A DNA stretch of 64,000 bases from Rhodospirillaceae bacterium (GTDB lineage Bacteria; Pseudomonadota; Alphaproteobacteria; Reyranellales; Reyranellaceae). A program made the translations under genes and the position numbers. Position 1 is the stretch's first letter, and each line of letters opens with the position of its first letter. The notes beneath the pieces were generated by a model. That model worked only from the letters and a program-made list of their open reading frames with translations. It was not told the DNA's origin and ran no database searches. Below are positions 55,210 through 63,879 of the stretch, in pieces. The stretch is taken from positions 1 to 64,000 of the forward strand of contig WOUR01000028.1 of NCBI GenBank assembly GCA_009772935.1, given 5' to 3'.

Positions 55210-56115
55210 TCAGACTCCTTTGGGGGCGGAACGGGTCGCGAGGAACAGGCCGGGCAGCACGAGCGCCGTTCCGATGAGATGGTACCATTGCGGCGCTTCG
55301 CCAAGGACGAGCCAGGCGAGGATGCCGACATAGAGCGGGCCGAGATACATAGACACGCTGGTGACCGAGGGCCCGAGTTCGCGCACGCAGTAGGCGAAGG
55401 CGCCATAGGCGCCGACGCCGGGAATGACGGCGAGCACCAGGAACGAGGCCCAGGTACGCCAGTCGCCGAGATCCGGCGCCTGCCAGAGCAGTGCCTCGCC
55501 GATCGTGAACGGCAGCAGCACCAGGCAGCCCGCGAAGGAGATGGCGCAAAGGCGCGTCAGCGGATCGAGCGCGCTCGGCCGGGCCTTGAGCAGCACTGAA
55601 TAGAGGCCCCAGCAGGCCGAGGCGGCGGCGATCCAGAGATCGCCCTCGGTGAACTGCACCGAGAGGAGGTTCCCGATCCGGCCCTTGGCGAACACAGCGG
55701 CGACGCCGGCGAGACAGAGCACGATGCCCGCGATGCGGCCCGTCGTCAGCGGCTCGCGATAGAGCAGGCGACCGAGCGCCACGACCAGGATCGGGGAGGC
55801 GGCATAGATCAGGCCGATGTTGAGCGCCGGCACGGACCGCGCGCCGATGTACACCCAGGCGCCGCAGATCCACATGCCGATCGCACCCAGCACCAGCAGG
55901 TCGCGCCATTCGCGCGTGAGGGCATGGCGATGACGCGCCAGGCGCGACCAGGCGAAGGGCAACAGCAGCACCGCCACGAAGAGCCAGCGTCCCAGCGCCA
56001 GCGCGTTCGGGGGCACGAACGTGGCGTAGCGCGCCATCAGCATGTTGACGGCGAACATCGCGGGCGTGAGCAGCAGCAGGGTCCAGGCGATGCGGCGGCG
56101 GGTGAGAAACGACAC
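55210..56115 (-). CDS. DMT family transporter (EamA)
   Basis: A 301-residue inner-membrane protein with ten hydrophobic segments arranged as two EamA repeats (WLFVAVLLLPFAWSRL to VLCLAGVAAVFAKG, then LWIAAASACWGLYSVLL to LIGTALVLPGLFLAT). It probably exports small metabolites. The creA start lies one base after its stop, so they share a transcript. Confidence 0.9.
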   Translation of the reverse strand: MSFLTRRRIAWTLLLLTPAMFAVNMLMARYATFVPPNALALGRWLFVAVLLLPFAWSRLARHRHALTREWRDLLVLGAIGMWICGAWVYIGARSVPALNIGLIYAASPILVVALGRLLYREPLTTGRIAGIVLCLAGVAAVFAKGRIGNLLSVQFTEGDLWIAAASACWGLYSVLLKARPSALDPLTRLCAISFAGCLVLLPFTIGEALLWQAPDLGDWRTWASFLVLAVIPGVGAYGAFAYCVRELGPSVTSVSMYLGPLYVGILAWLVLGEAPQWYHLIGTALVLPGLFLATRSAPKGV

Positions 56116-56156
56116 GCCGGGTTTCTAGCACGGGAAGGTCTGGGAACAGCCCGTCG

Positions 56157-57047
56157 TCACACCTGGCTCCTGAAGCGCTCGATCAGCCACTGGGCTGCGG
56201 GACCGGGTGGGCTGTCGATGCGGTGCAGGACGCGCAGCGGATAGGTCGCCGCCCACCAGTCGGAGAGATCCAGTTCGACCAGGCGACCGGCCTCGATGTC
56301 GCCCGCGACCATCGGCGCCGGCATGCTGCCCCAGCCGACGCCGGCCAGCAGCAGCGCATGCTTGGCGCCGAGATCGGCCAGCCGCCAGGTCTTGGGGCCG
56401 ATCACGCCGAAATCCTGACCTTCGGTCAGCTTCGAACGATCGCTGAGGACGAGCTGGATATGCTCGCGTGCCGCCCCTCGCGCCTGCCCGCCGAGCCGCG
56501 CCAGCGGATGGAAGGGTGCGGCGACCGGGACGAGCCGGACGCCGCCGATGGCGATGCTCTCGGTGCCGTCGGCCGCCACGTTCGGACCACTGACGCCCAT
56601 GGTCGCCGTGCCGTCAAGAACGAGCTGCGTGACGGCACCCAGGGTTTCGACATGGAGCCGCAGCTGCACGGTCGGAAACGTCGTCTGGAAGGCCTGCAGG
56701 GCGTCGACGAGGCGGGCGGTCGGCAGCATCACGTCGACGGCGAGCGAGACCTCGGCTTCCAGCCCTTCGAGCAGTCCCTTCACTTTGGCGCGCAGCATGT
56801 CGACGCCATGGGTCACGGCGCGGGCTTCGGCCAGCACCGCCCGGCCCGCCTGGGTGAGCTGGGGTTTGCGGGTGGCAACCCGGTCGAACAGGGGCAGGCC
56901 GAGTTGGGCCTCGAGATTGTCGATGGCGTAGGTGATTGCCGAGGTCGCGCGGTTGAGGCGTCGGGCGGCGGCGGCAAAGCTGCCCGCATCGACCACGGTG
57001 AGCAGGACCTGAAGCTGGGCGAAGGAGGGGGTGCCGGGTGACGACAT
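56157..57047 (-). CDS. LysR family transcriptional regulator
   Basis: A 296-residue regulator. The winged HTH is at residues 8-65: FAQLQVLLTVVDAGSFAAAARRLNRATSAITYAIDNLEAQLGLPLFDR. The effector domain follows from about residue 90. The start is at 57047 because upstream sequence contains the 9-bp inverted repeat and a low-GC promoter. It is divergent from the pirin and wrbA genes, which are its likely targets. Confidence 0.92.
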   Translation of the reverse strand: MSSPGTPSFAQLQVLLTVVDAGSFAAAARRLNRATSAITYAIDNLEAQLGLPLFDRVATRKPQLTQAGRAVLAEARAVTHGVDMLRAKVKGLLEGLEAEVSLAVDVMLPTARLVDALQAFQTTFPTVQLRLHVETLGAVTQLVLDGTATMGVSGPNVAADGTESIAIGGVRLVPVAAPFHPLARLGGQARGAAREHIQLVLSDRSKLTEGQDFGVIGPKTWRLADLGAKHALLLAGVGWGSMPAPMVAGDIEAGRLVELDLSDWWAATYPLRVLHRIDSPPGPAAQWLIERFRSQV

Positions 57048-57053
57048 TTCTAA

Positions 57054-57078
57054 AATACTGAAAAGATAATTCAGTATT
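57054..57078. promoter_or_regulatory. LysR-type operator between lysR and the pirin gene
   Basis: AATACTGAA (57054-57062) and TTCAGTATT (57070-57078) are perfect 9-bp arms around AAGATAA, and contain a T-N11-A core. The site is 7 bp from the lysR start and 60 bp from the pirin start, in an AT-rich island. That is the expected place for an autoregulating LysR protein. Confidence 0.75.
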
Positions 57079-57138
57079 ATACGGATTTTCGGCCCAAAGG
57101 GCACTCTCTACATAGCCGTCACAGCCACGGAGGCGGCC

Positions 57139-58008
57139 ATGAACAGCAGCAATCGCCAGCTCATTTCCATCCATGAGGCATTCCGGACCCTCGAAGGCGA
57201 CGGGTTCGAAGTGCGCCGCGCCATTCCGTCGAACGCCTACGAGGCGATCGGGCCGTTCATCTTCCTCGATCAGTTCGGTCCGATCGACGTCCGGCCGGGC
57301 GAGGCCAAGGGCGCGTCGGCGCATCCGCATGCCGGCATCGAGACGCTGACCCTGTTGCTGGAAGGCAGCCAGACCCACAAGGACAGTCTCGGCAATGTCA
57401 GCAGCATGCGGCCGGGCGAGGTCCAGTGGATGCGTGCCGGCCGCGGTGTGGTCCACGACGAGAGCCCGGACGAGCAGCTTCGTCGCGAGGGCGGTCATGT
57501 CCACGGCGTCCAGCTCTGGATCAACATGCCCAAGGGCTCGAAGCATGCGGCGCCGGCCTATCGACATGTGACGGCGTCGGAGATTCCCACTCTTGTCGCT
57601 GATGAAGGGCGTGTGCTGCTGCGGGTCGTGGCTGGCGTCGTCGGCGACCTCACAGGGCCGATCGCGACCTCGGGCAATCCCTTCGTCGTCCACGCTTCCC
57701 TGAAGGCCGGCGCCAACGTCGATCTGCCGGTGGGGAGCGCGGCCGAACTCGGAGTCTACGTGATGGTGGGCGCCGCCCTCATCGAAGGCGACGGCCGGCG
57801 GATCGAGGCGGGTCAGCTCGCGCGACTGACTGCAGGTGAGTCTCTCGAGGTCGTGGCCGCCGTAGACAGTGAGGTCCTGCTGGTCGGCGGCGATCCCCTC
57901 GACGCGCCGATCCTGCGTCACGGTCCCTTCGTGATGAATTCGATCGACGAACTCGAACGCGCGGTCCGCGACTACCACGCCGGCCGCATGGGCCAGGTCC
58001 CCGCCTGA
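57139..58008 (+). CDS. pirin family protein
   Basis: A 289-residue bicupin. The iron or metal site is in HPHAGIET (His62, His64), with the later RGVVHDESPDE providing His and Glu. The Pirin_C domain follows from about residue 175 (HASLKAGANVDLPVG). Bacterial pirins can act as quercetinase or redox sensors. ACGGAGG precedes ATG 57139. It sits before wrbA and opposite lysR. Confidence 0.93.
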   Translation: MNSSNRQLISIHEAFRTLEGDGFEVRRAIPSNAYEAIGPFIFLDQFGPIDVRPGEAKGASAHPHAGIETLTLLLEGSQTHKDSLGNVSSMRPGEVQWMRAGRGVVHDESPDEQLRREGGHVHGVQLWINMPKGSKHAAPAYRHVTASEIPTLVADEGRVLLRVVAGVVGDLTGPIATSGNPFVVHASLKAGANVDLPVGSAAELGVYVMVGAALIEGDGRRIEAGQLARLTAGESLEVVAAVDSEVLLVGGDPLDAPILRHGPFVMNSIDELERAVRDYHAGRMGQVPA

Positions 58009-58059
58009 CGCTTCTCTTCCCCTCATCCCTTCAACCCCAACCGACAAACGGAGACTGAA

Positions 58060-58659
58060 ATGACCAAGGTTCTCGTTCTCTACTATTCGACCTACGGCCA
58101 CATCGAGACGATGGCGGAGGCGGTTGCTGCCGGCGCCCGCGAGGCCGGCGCACAGGTCGACATCAAGCGTGTTCCCGAGACCGTGCCGGAAGCGGTGGCC
58201 AAGGCCTCGCACTTCAAGCTCGACCAGAAGGCGCCGATCGCCAAGGTCGAGGACCTGGCCGACTACGACGCGGTGATCGTCGGCACCGGCACGCGCTTCG
58301 GCCGCATGTCCTCGCAGATGGCGAGCTTCCTCGACCAGGCGGGTGGCCTGTGGGCCAAGGGTGCCCTGAACGGCAAGGTGGGCGGCGCCTTCACCTCGAC
58401 GGCGACCCAGCATGGCGGCCAGGAGACGACGCTCTTCTCCATCATCACCAACCTGCTGCACTTCGGCATGGTAGTGGTCGGCCTCGACTATGGCCACGCC
58501 GGCCAGATGACGCTCGACGAGATCACCGGCGGCAGCCCCTATGGCGCCACCACGATCGCCGGCGGCACGGGTCAGCGCCAGCCGTCTGAGAACGAACTGG
58601 CCGGCGCCCGCTACCAGGGCCGCAAGGTCGCGGAAACGGCGAAGAAGCTTGCCGCCTGA
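58060..58659 (+). CDS. wrbA: NAD(P)H:quinone oxidoreductase WrbA
   Basis: A 199-residue tetrameric flavodoxin-like quinone reductase. The FMN loop is [15 protein letters not shown] near residue 9, with [19 protein letters not shown] and [25 protein letters not shown] following. The C-terminal [21 protein letters not shown] end is normal. It reduces quinones by two electrons. The gap to the pirin gene is 51 bp. Its last 49 bases overlap, in antisense, the 3' end of the MFS gene. Confidence 0.94.
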   Translation: MTKVLVLYYSTYGHIETMAEAVAAGAREAGAQVDIKRVPETVPEAVAKASHFKLDQKAPIAKVEDLADYDAVIVGTGTRFGRMSSQMASFLDQAGGLWAKGALNGKVGGAFTSTATQHGGQETTLFSIITNLLHFGMVVVGLDYGHAGQMTLDEITGGSPYGATTIAGGTGQRQPSENELAGARYQGRKVAETAKKLAA

Positions 58660-60149
58660 TCACTCGACGATCGGTTCTCGAACACCGGCGTCGCGTCCCG
58701 CGACGCCGGGGCAGCCAGGCCCGCCAGGAGAAGGATGACGTCCCGGCTCGCGGTGACGAGTGATTCCACGGAAATGTTGAGCGTACTGCCGGTGCTCCCG
58801 CCCAGAGACAGTGCCAGAAGGGTCGAGGCGCCGGCGATGCCGGTGCTCATCCCGAGCATGCGCATGACATTCAGGACGCTTCCCGCCTGGCCGGTCTCGT
58901 CGGCGGGCGCGGTGGACATGATGGCGCTGCTGTTGGGCGAAATGAACAGGCCTTGCCCGACGCCGATCACCCCGAGTGACAGGGTCACCAGCCATAGATT
59001 CGCAGGGACTCCGTCGAGAACGAAATAGAGAATCGTGAGGCCTGCAATGCAAATCAGCATGCCGAGGCAGGTCGGCAGTCGGGCGCCGAGCCGGTCGTAG
59101 AGCATGCCGCCCACGGGCGCGAGCAGTCCCAGCATCACCGGCAGGATCGACAGGCGGAGACCCGCGGCGAGGGCCGTATCCTGATAGATGCGGACCAGCG
59201 CGAAGGGGACGAGGAAGAACACCCCGAACAGCGTGGCGTAGGACACGAAGTTCGCCAGGTTGCCGAGGAGGAAGGCGGGCTTGGCGAGCAGCATGAGGTC
59301 GAGCAGCGGCGCCGACATGCGATGCTCTGTGCGCACGAACAGGAAGGCACAGGCGATGCCGACCAGAAGACAGGCGATCAGGATGGGCGAGGTCGGTCCG
59401 AGCGCATGCAACTCGTTCAGCAACGCCACCAAGCCCGTCACCGCCGGCGCGATCAGGATCGCACCGCGCCAGTCGAAGCGCTCGTGCTTGGATGTGCTGC
59501 CTGTCTGGGGAAGGACGAACCAACCTAGAATTGCGCCCGCGATTCCGAGCGGCACGTTGATCCAGAACGCCCACTGCCAGCCCAACGTGTCGAGGATGAA
59601 GCCGCCGATCGCCGGCCCCGCGCCGAGGCCGACGGCCTGTGCCGCCGACTGAAGCCCGAGGCCGCGGCCGCGTTCCTCGGGCCTCATGATCATCACGACG
59701 ATGGCGACGCTGTTGGAGGTGATCAGCGCGCCACCGATTGCCTGCAGGACGCGGAAGAAGACCAGCCACGGCAGGGTCGTCGCATAGCCGCACAGGGCTG
59801 AGCCCGCGATGAACAGCAGGAACCCTGCGGTGTAGAGCAGCTTGCGGCCGAACATGTCCGACAGCCGCCCGAAGATCGGCATGAACGATGCGAGCGCGAG
59901 CAAGTAGGCGACGGCGACCCAGCTCACGCTGCTGAGGCGGGCGCCGAACTCGACCTCGAGTCGAGGCAGAAGCACCTGTGTCATGCTGGCGTCGACCTGC
60001 CCCATGACGGCGCCGATGCAGACCGTGCCGACGACGAACCAGCGATACGAGGACAGACGCGCGACGGCCGGCAGGGGCGGCGGCTCCTGGCCTTCGAGAG
60101 CGGCCGCCTTCAGGGCACGGAACGACAGGGGACCGGGAGGCGCCGACAT
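58611..60149 (-). CDS. MFS transporter (DHA2/EmrB-like)
   Basis: A 512-residue multidrug-type MFS protein with about 14 membrane segments. [34 protein letters not shown] carries motif [36 protein letters not shown] and a motif C-like [12 protein letters not shown] follow. The start overlaps the MBL stop as TGATG, so both are coupled. The C-terminal tail, after the last membrane segment, is about 30 polar residues and runs into the wrbA 3' end. Confidence 0.92.
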   Translation of the reverse strand: MSAPPGPLSFRALKAAALEGQEPPPLPAVARLSSYRWFVVGTVCIGAVMGQVDASMTQVLLPRLEVEFGARLSSVSWVAVAYLLALASFMPIFGRLSDMFGRKLLYTAGFLLFIAGSALCGYATTLPWLVFFRVLQAIGGALITSNSVAIVVMIMRPEERGRGLGLQSAAQAVGLGAGPAIGGFILDTLGWQWAFWINVPLGIAGAILGWFVLPQTGSTSKHERFDWRGAILIAPAVTGLVALLNELHALGPTSPILIACLLVGIACAFLFVRTEHRMSAPLLDLMLLAKPAFLLGNLANFVSYATLFGVFFLVPFALVRIYQDTALAAGLRLSILPVMLGLLAPVGGMLYDRLGARLPTCLGMLICIAGLTILYFVLDGVPANLWLVTLSLGVIGVGQGLFISPNSSAIMSTAPADETGQAGSVLNVMRMLGMSTGIAGASTLLALSLGGSTGSTLNISVESLVTASRDVILLLAGLAAPASRDATPVFENRSSSDQAASFFAVSATLRPW

Positions 60150-61195
60150 CACCAGGTCGGCTTTGTTTCGAACGTCGTCGGCGGCTTGGTCTCGCGCGCC
60201 GGCGGCGGCACGGTGCCATCGAATGTATAGGTCGTGCCGACGGCCGACTGGCTGACGCGATCGCCGTAGGAATTGGCCAGGGCATGCAACGCCCGCCATC
60301 CGGTGCAGTGGCCGGTGATGATGTAGCCGATGTCGAAGGGGCCGAGGGCTTCGACCGTCTGCGGAATGAGCCGCTCCATCACGCCGCCGAGATGCAGGCC
60401 GCCCATGACGGCGTGAATCGGGATGTCGGGGAACAATCGCTTCGCCTCGGTGCAGACGTTGACGATGCCGGCGTGCGAGCAGGCGCTGAACACCACGAGG
60501 CCGAGATCGCGCACGTTCACGATCAGCATTCGCTCATCCATCAGGAGCGGATCTGGCCGCCATTCCTCCGAATTGTCCTTGCGGCACAGATGGTCCTCGC
60601 GGCCCTTCTCGAAGGCGCTGAGCCGGGGAATCTCGCCGCTGTAATAGAAGTGGCCGTCGAGCAGGGTGCGCGCCTGGCCGTCGTTGACGACGCGTGCGCC
60701 CTGCGCCTCCATCTGCGCAGGCGTGGGGACACGGGCGGCCGGGAAGATCGTGCCGTCCTGCAGCAACACGCCACGCTCGTTGAACATGCCGGGATTGACG
60801 TGGACCGTCACGCTGCCCAGGGCGCGGCGCCTGGCGATGGCGTCGAGCGCCGCCGGCAGGGCACCCATGTGATCCCAGTGGCCGTGGGTGACGGCGATCT
60901 CCTCGACCTCGCCCAGGTCGATCGCCATGTTGTGGCAGTTGCGGAGGAAGGCCGGGCCCTCGGTGCCGGTGTCGAACAGCAGCGTGTGTTGCGTCGCTCC
61001 GATCCTCGTCCTGAGGCGTAGGCCGTAGCCGAGGTTGGCGACCAGCAGCGTCTCGCCGGAGATTTCCTTGGCACCCGCTTTCAGGATGTTGGCCATCTCC
61101 GACACGGCGAATGCCGGCTTGCTGGCATAGGTGTCGCTCATGTTGTCGGTGATGACATCGACGATCAGCGAATCGACGGCGGCGAGGTCGGACAT
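60149..61195 (-). CDS. MBL-fold metallohydrolase (dihydropterin/PQQB-like)
   Basis: A 348-residue metallo-beta-lactamase-fold protein. LLFDTGTEG and the metal motif VTHGHWDHMGAL (near residue 104) come first. Later, FSACSHAGIVN, VMGGLHLGG and ITGHCTGWRAL contribute His residues. This resembles the group annotated as 7,8-dihydropterin-6-yl-methyl-4-(ribofuranosyl)aminobenzene 5'-phosphate synthase. It is translationally coupled to the MFS gene, which suggests a modified compound that is exported, but no substrate is clear. Confidence 0.9.
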   Translation of the reverse strand: MSDLAAVDSLIVDVITDNMSDTYASKPAFAVSEMANILKAGAKEISGETLLVANLGYGLRLRTRIGATQHTLLFDTGTEGPAFLRNCHNMAIDLGEVEEIAVTHGHWDHMGALPAALDAIARRRALGSVTVHVNPGMFNERGVLLQDGTIFPAARVPTPAQMEAQGARVVNDGQARTLLDGHFYYSGEIPRLSAFEKGREDHLCRKDNSEEWRPDPLLMDERMLIVNVRDLGLVVFSACSHAGIVNVCTEAKRLFPDIPIHAVMGGLHLGGVMERLIPQTVEALGPFDIGYIITGHCTGWRALHALANSYGDRVSQSAVGTTYTFDGTVPPPARETKPPTTFETKPTW

Positions 61196-61212
61196 GGGCG
61201 AAGTCTCCTGTG

Positions 61213-61704
61213 TCAGAGTGCCGAAACGAGGGGACGGGCGAGATAGCGGACGGTCTTGGCGCCGCCATGGATGGACGCATGTCCGACCTCGACGAAGCCG
61301 AAGGCCGCATGAAACGCATCGGAGGCCGGATTGGGCGGATCGGAGTTTACTTCGCAGACGACGCGGTCATGGCCTGCGTCCTTGGCGACGCGAAGCAGGT
61401 CCTCGTACAGGCGGCTCGCCAGACCGCGCTTGCGCATCGCCGGGGCGACGACGATGCGATCGACGTAGACGAAGCGGCGATGACGCTCGCGGAACCAGAG
61501 GTAATTCGGACTGTCGTAGTCTGCGTCCTGGTCGAAGGCCATGAGGAAGGCGGCGACGTTGCCGGCGCGGCGGACGTAGAAGGCCTGGCCGAGAAGATGT
61601 CGCAGCTGCGCGGCGTCGAGCCACGAGAGTTCGACGGCATGATCGTTGTTGAGGGCGAGGAGGGCGGCCTCGTCGCCGGCGGAAACGCTGGCCGGGTCGG
61701 TCAG
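61213..61704 (-). CDS. GNAT family N-acetyltransferase, apparent CTG start
   Basis: A 163-residue acetyltransferase. It begins near DPASVSAGDEAALLALNNDHAVELSWLD, and the acetyl-CoA loop is VDRIVVAPAMRKRGLASRLYEDL near residue 92. No ATG, GTG or TTG is in frame before the conserved region. CTG at 61704 is preceded by AAGGAG at 8 bases and overlaps the upstream hydrolase stop as CTGA, so CTG is the most economical start. It acetylates an unknown amine. Confidence 0.85.
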   Translation of the reverse strand: MTDPASVSAGDEAALLALNNDHAVELSWLDAAQLRHLLGQAFYVRRAGNVAAFLMAFDQDADYDSPNYLWFRERHRRFVYVDRIVVAPAMRKRGLASRLYEDLLRVAKDAGHDRVVCEVNSDPPNPASDAFHAAFGFVEVGHASIHGGAKTVRYLARPLVSAL

Positions 61705-62843
61705 GCGTTCGTCTCCTTCAGGAATTTGATCAGAAGGCGGCTCACCTCCGCCGCCTGCTCCTGTTGCACCCAGTGGCCGGCGCCTTCGACCATGTGGATT
61801 TCTCTCATGTTCGTGCAGGCGCTTTTCTGCATCTTCTCCAGCGCGCCGGGAGACTGGTAATTGCCCCAGTCGCTCTTGCCGGAGATGAAGGTCGAGGGCT
61901 GGTCGATGGTGCGGCCGGTGAAGATCTCGAGTTCCGGCGTCACGCGGCCGCTGGTGCGGGCGCGATACCAGTTGAGGCCACCCTGGAAGCCGGTGCGCTC
62001 GTATTCGCCAGCATAGACCGCGAGTTCCTCGTCGGTCAGCCACCTGGCGGCCGCGATCTCCTCGGCGGTCGGCATCTGCTTGGCGACGGTCTCGGCCATG
62101 CCTTGGGCAAGATCCATGATGTAGTAGGTCGGCATCTTCGCCAGTTCCTCGGCGGTCCAGCCCTTCAACTCGTAGGGCTTGTTCGCCTTCCAGTCGGCGC
62201 TCTTGTAGTGATAATAGGCGCGCAGGAAATTGTGCAGGCCCTGCCTAGGGTGCCACTGCTCCTCGTTGGCTTCGCGCGTCGACTGGTACCACTGGTAGTG
62301 CTTGCGTGGGCGCGGCAGCGCCGCCAGCGCGGCGTGCACATCCGGTGCCTTGGGCGACGCCGGCTTGCCGGCGGTGTCGAAGGGCACGGCAGAGGGGCCC
62401 GGGAAGGGCGCGCTCATCAGCACCATGCGCTTGAAGATGTCGGGCCGCACCAGCGAGGCGTAGGAGGCGGCCGAGGAGCCGAAATCGTGGCCGACCGCGG
62501 CCTCCGCCGTGCGATGGCCCAGCGCATAGAGCACGCCGATCGCGTCCCGCAGCAGGTTGGTGAATCGGAAGCCGATCTGGTCGGCATCGAAGTCGGCGCT
62601 CCAGCCCGTCGTGCGGCCGTAGCCGCGCAGGTCGGGCGCGATGGCGTGAAAGCCCGCTTCGGCCAGTGCCGGCATCACCTTGCGCCAACTGTAGGCGATC
62701 TCGGGAAAGCCGTGGAACAGCATCACGGCCGGTGCCTTCCGGTCGAAGCCGGCTTCGAGCACATGAATGTCGAGGCCGTTGATGCCGGGAAGGATGCGGG
62801 CGCGAATGCCGGCGGGGAGGACGGAAGCGGGAAGCGGTTGCAT
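61701..62843 (-). CDS. alpha/beta hydrolase, epoxide hydrolase-like
   Basis: A 380-residue alpha/beta-hydrolase. The oxyanion motif is LFHGFPEIAYSW near residue 43. The nucleophile is Asp in AVGHDFGSSAASY near residue 117. A cap domain with aromatic residues (HYQWYQS, RAYYHYKS) comes next, and the catalytic His is in VEGAGHWVQQEQ. An Asp nucleophile with HGFPE fits epoxide hydrolases or haloacetate dehalogenases. Its stop overlaps the GNAT start. Confidence 0.9.
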   Translation of the reverse strand: MQPLPASVLPAGIRARILPGINGLDIHVLEAGFDRKAPAVMLFHGFPEIAYSWRKVMPALAEAGFHAIAPDLRGYGRTTGWSADFDADQIGFRFTNLLRDAIGVLYALGHRTAEAAVGHDFGSSAASYASLVRPDIFKRMVLMSAPFPGPSAVPFDTAGKPASPKAPDVHAALAALPRPRKHYQWYQSTREANEEQWHPRQGLHNFLRAYYHYKSADWKANKPYELKGWTAEELAKMPTYYIMDLAQGMAETVAKQMPTAEEIAAARWLTDEELAVYAGEYERTGFQGGLNWYRARTSGRVTPELEIFTGRTIDQPSTFISGKSDWGNYQSPGALEKMQKSACTNMREIHMVEGAGHWVQQEQAAEVSRLLIKFLKETNA

Positions 62844-63119
62844 GGATCGAGCCTATGCCGACCGCGATCAAAATGGCAGATCGGTCTTCGCCATCGTTTG
62901 GCAAATGATCCGCTGTGCGATCATGGAGGGAAGGATGCAGCAACAGATTTCGGTGATCACGCGTGATTCACGACGGGCAGGCAGCACTCCGGGAGCCTTC
63001 AGCCTCGCACATAGCGTTTTGACCAGGGACGCCGTCCAGCCGCATCTTGACCAACCCGTATCGGTCGGGGGCAATCGGCTGCGGCCAGCCGATGCGCCGC
63101 CCCATGACGGCATTCGTGG
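62844..63119. other. intergenic region without a confident gene
   Basis: About 276 bases between the hydrolase start and the stop of the small exported protein. A 51-codon minus-strand frame (62968-63123) couples to that stop but has no recognisable protein features. No hairpin or operator was evident. Confidence 0.4.
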
Positions 63120-63410
63120 TCATATAGCAGACCGCGACGGTCGCGCCTGGGAGAGCGCGTGGAACCCTTCCTCGCCGAGCGATGCGGTGGGCCATGTCAC
63201 CTTCGGCATTTGACCGGTGCGGTCATAGGCGTCTGCGACACGCTCGACGCACGACTCGAAGGCGGTCGACCTCGGCTTCAGGCCCTGTTCGAGGCAAGCC
63301 TTCTCGGCGACCGCCAAAGCGTGACCCGAACGCGCCTGCGCTTCCGACGCGAAGACCGCTACTGCTGCGGCGGCAGCTAAGGCGATGAAAATCGTGTTCA
63401 GGCGATTCAT
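63120..63410 (-). CDS. small exported protein, 96 aa, unknown function
   Basis: A 96-residue protein with a signal peptide NTIFIALAAAAAVAVFASEAQA, cleavage near residue 27. The mature part is polar with two Cys (KACLEQG and ESCVERV) likely to form a disulphide. ATG 63410 follows GGAGG; a GTG one codon upstream is also possible. I recognise no family. It is divergent from the arsR gene. Confidence 0.75.
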   Translation of the reverse strand: MNRLNTIFIALAAAAAVAVFASEAQARSGHALAVAEKACLEQGLKPRSTAFESCVERVADAYDRTGQMPKVTWPTASLGEEGFHALSQARPSRSAI

Positions 63411-63478
63411 CACATCCTCCGTTGCTGTTCAGGAAACGTCGGCGGCCCACGGATAGTTGCCGCAAATGGCGTAGAAAA

Positions 63479-63498
63479 ATTCAACTATCTGGTTGAAT
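63479..63498. promoter_or_regulatory. ArsR-type operator before the arsR-SRPBCC operon
   Basis: ATTCAAC and GTTGAAT form perfect 7-bp arms around TATCTG, 18 bp before the arsR start. A second half-site, ATGGTTGAAT, recurs inside the first codons at 63529-63538. ArsR proteins paired with SRPBCC genes typically have GGTTGAA/TTCAACC half-sites overlapping their start. Confidence 0.7.
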
Positions 63499-63516
63499 GA
63501 ATGCGTCGACCTCCCT

Positions 63517-63879
63517 ATGCTAAACAATATGGTTGAATTATCTGCGCCCGAGCTGGACCGGGTTTTTCACGCCCTGGCCGATCCCACACGCCGCGGGATG
63601 CTGAGGCAACTGGCTGCTGGGGAACGCAGCGTCGGTGAACTCGCCGAGCCGTTCGACATGTCCTTTGCTGCCGCCGCCAAGCACGTAAAGGTCCTCGAGA
63701 GCGCCGGCCTCCTGAAGCGCACCATCGTGGGGCGAACCCACCGCTGCCGCATCGAGGCGGCGCCGCTGGCGGAAGCCGACCGTTGGATCGCCTACTACCA
63801 GCGCTTCTGGAACCACCATCTCGACGGCCTCGAGACCGCGCTGCTGCGCCATAACCAGACCAAGAGGAGCCGCCGATGA
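63517..63879 (+). CDS. ArsR family transcriptional regulator
   Basis: A 120-residue winged-helix regulator of the SRPBCC-linked type. LDRVFHALADPTRRGMLRQLAAGERSVGELAEPFDMSFAAAAKHVKVLESAGLLKR spans the HTH, and GRTHRCRIEAAPL the wing. No metal-binding Cys pair is present, so it is probably not arsenic-responsive. ATG 63517 (MLNNMVEL) is preferred by resemblance to relatives; ATG 63529 and TTG 63493 are alternatives. It is coupled to the next gene by ATGA. Confidence 0.9.
   Translation: MLNNMVELSAPELDRVFHALADPTRRGMLRQLAAGERSVGELAEPFDMSFAAAAKHVKVLESAGLLKRTIVGRTHRCRIEAAPLAEADRWIAYYQRFWNHHLDGLETALLRHNQTKRSRR

Noticed and set aside
62968..63195. A 75-codon minus-strand frame as a gene
   Set aside because: It overlaps the end of the better-supported exported protein gene and has no recognisable features. 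Only the shorter coupled frame is mentioned as a weak finding.
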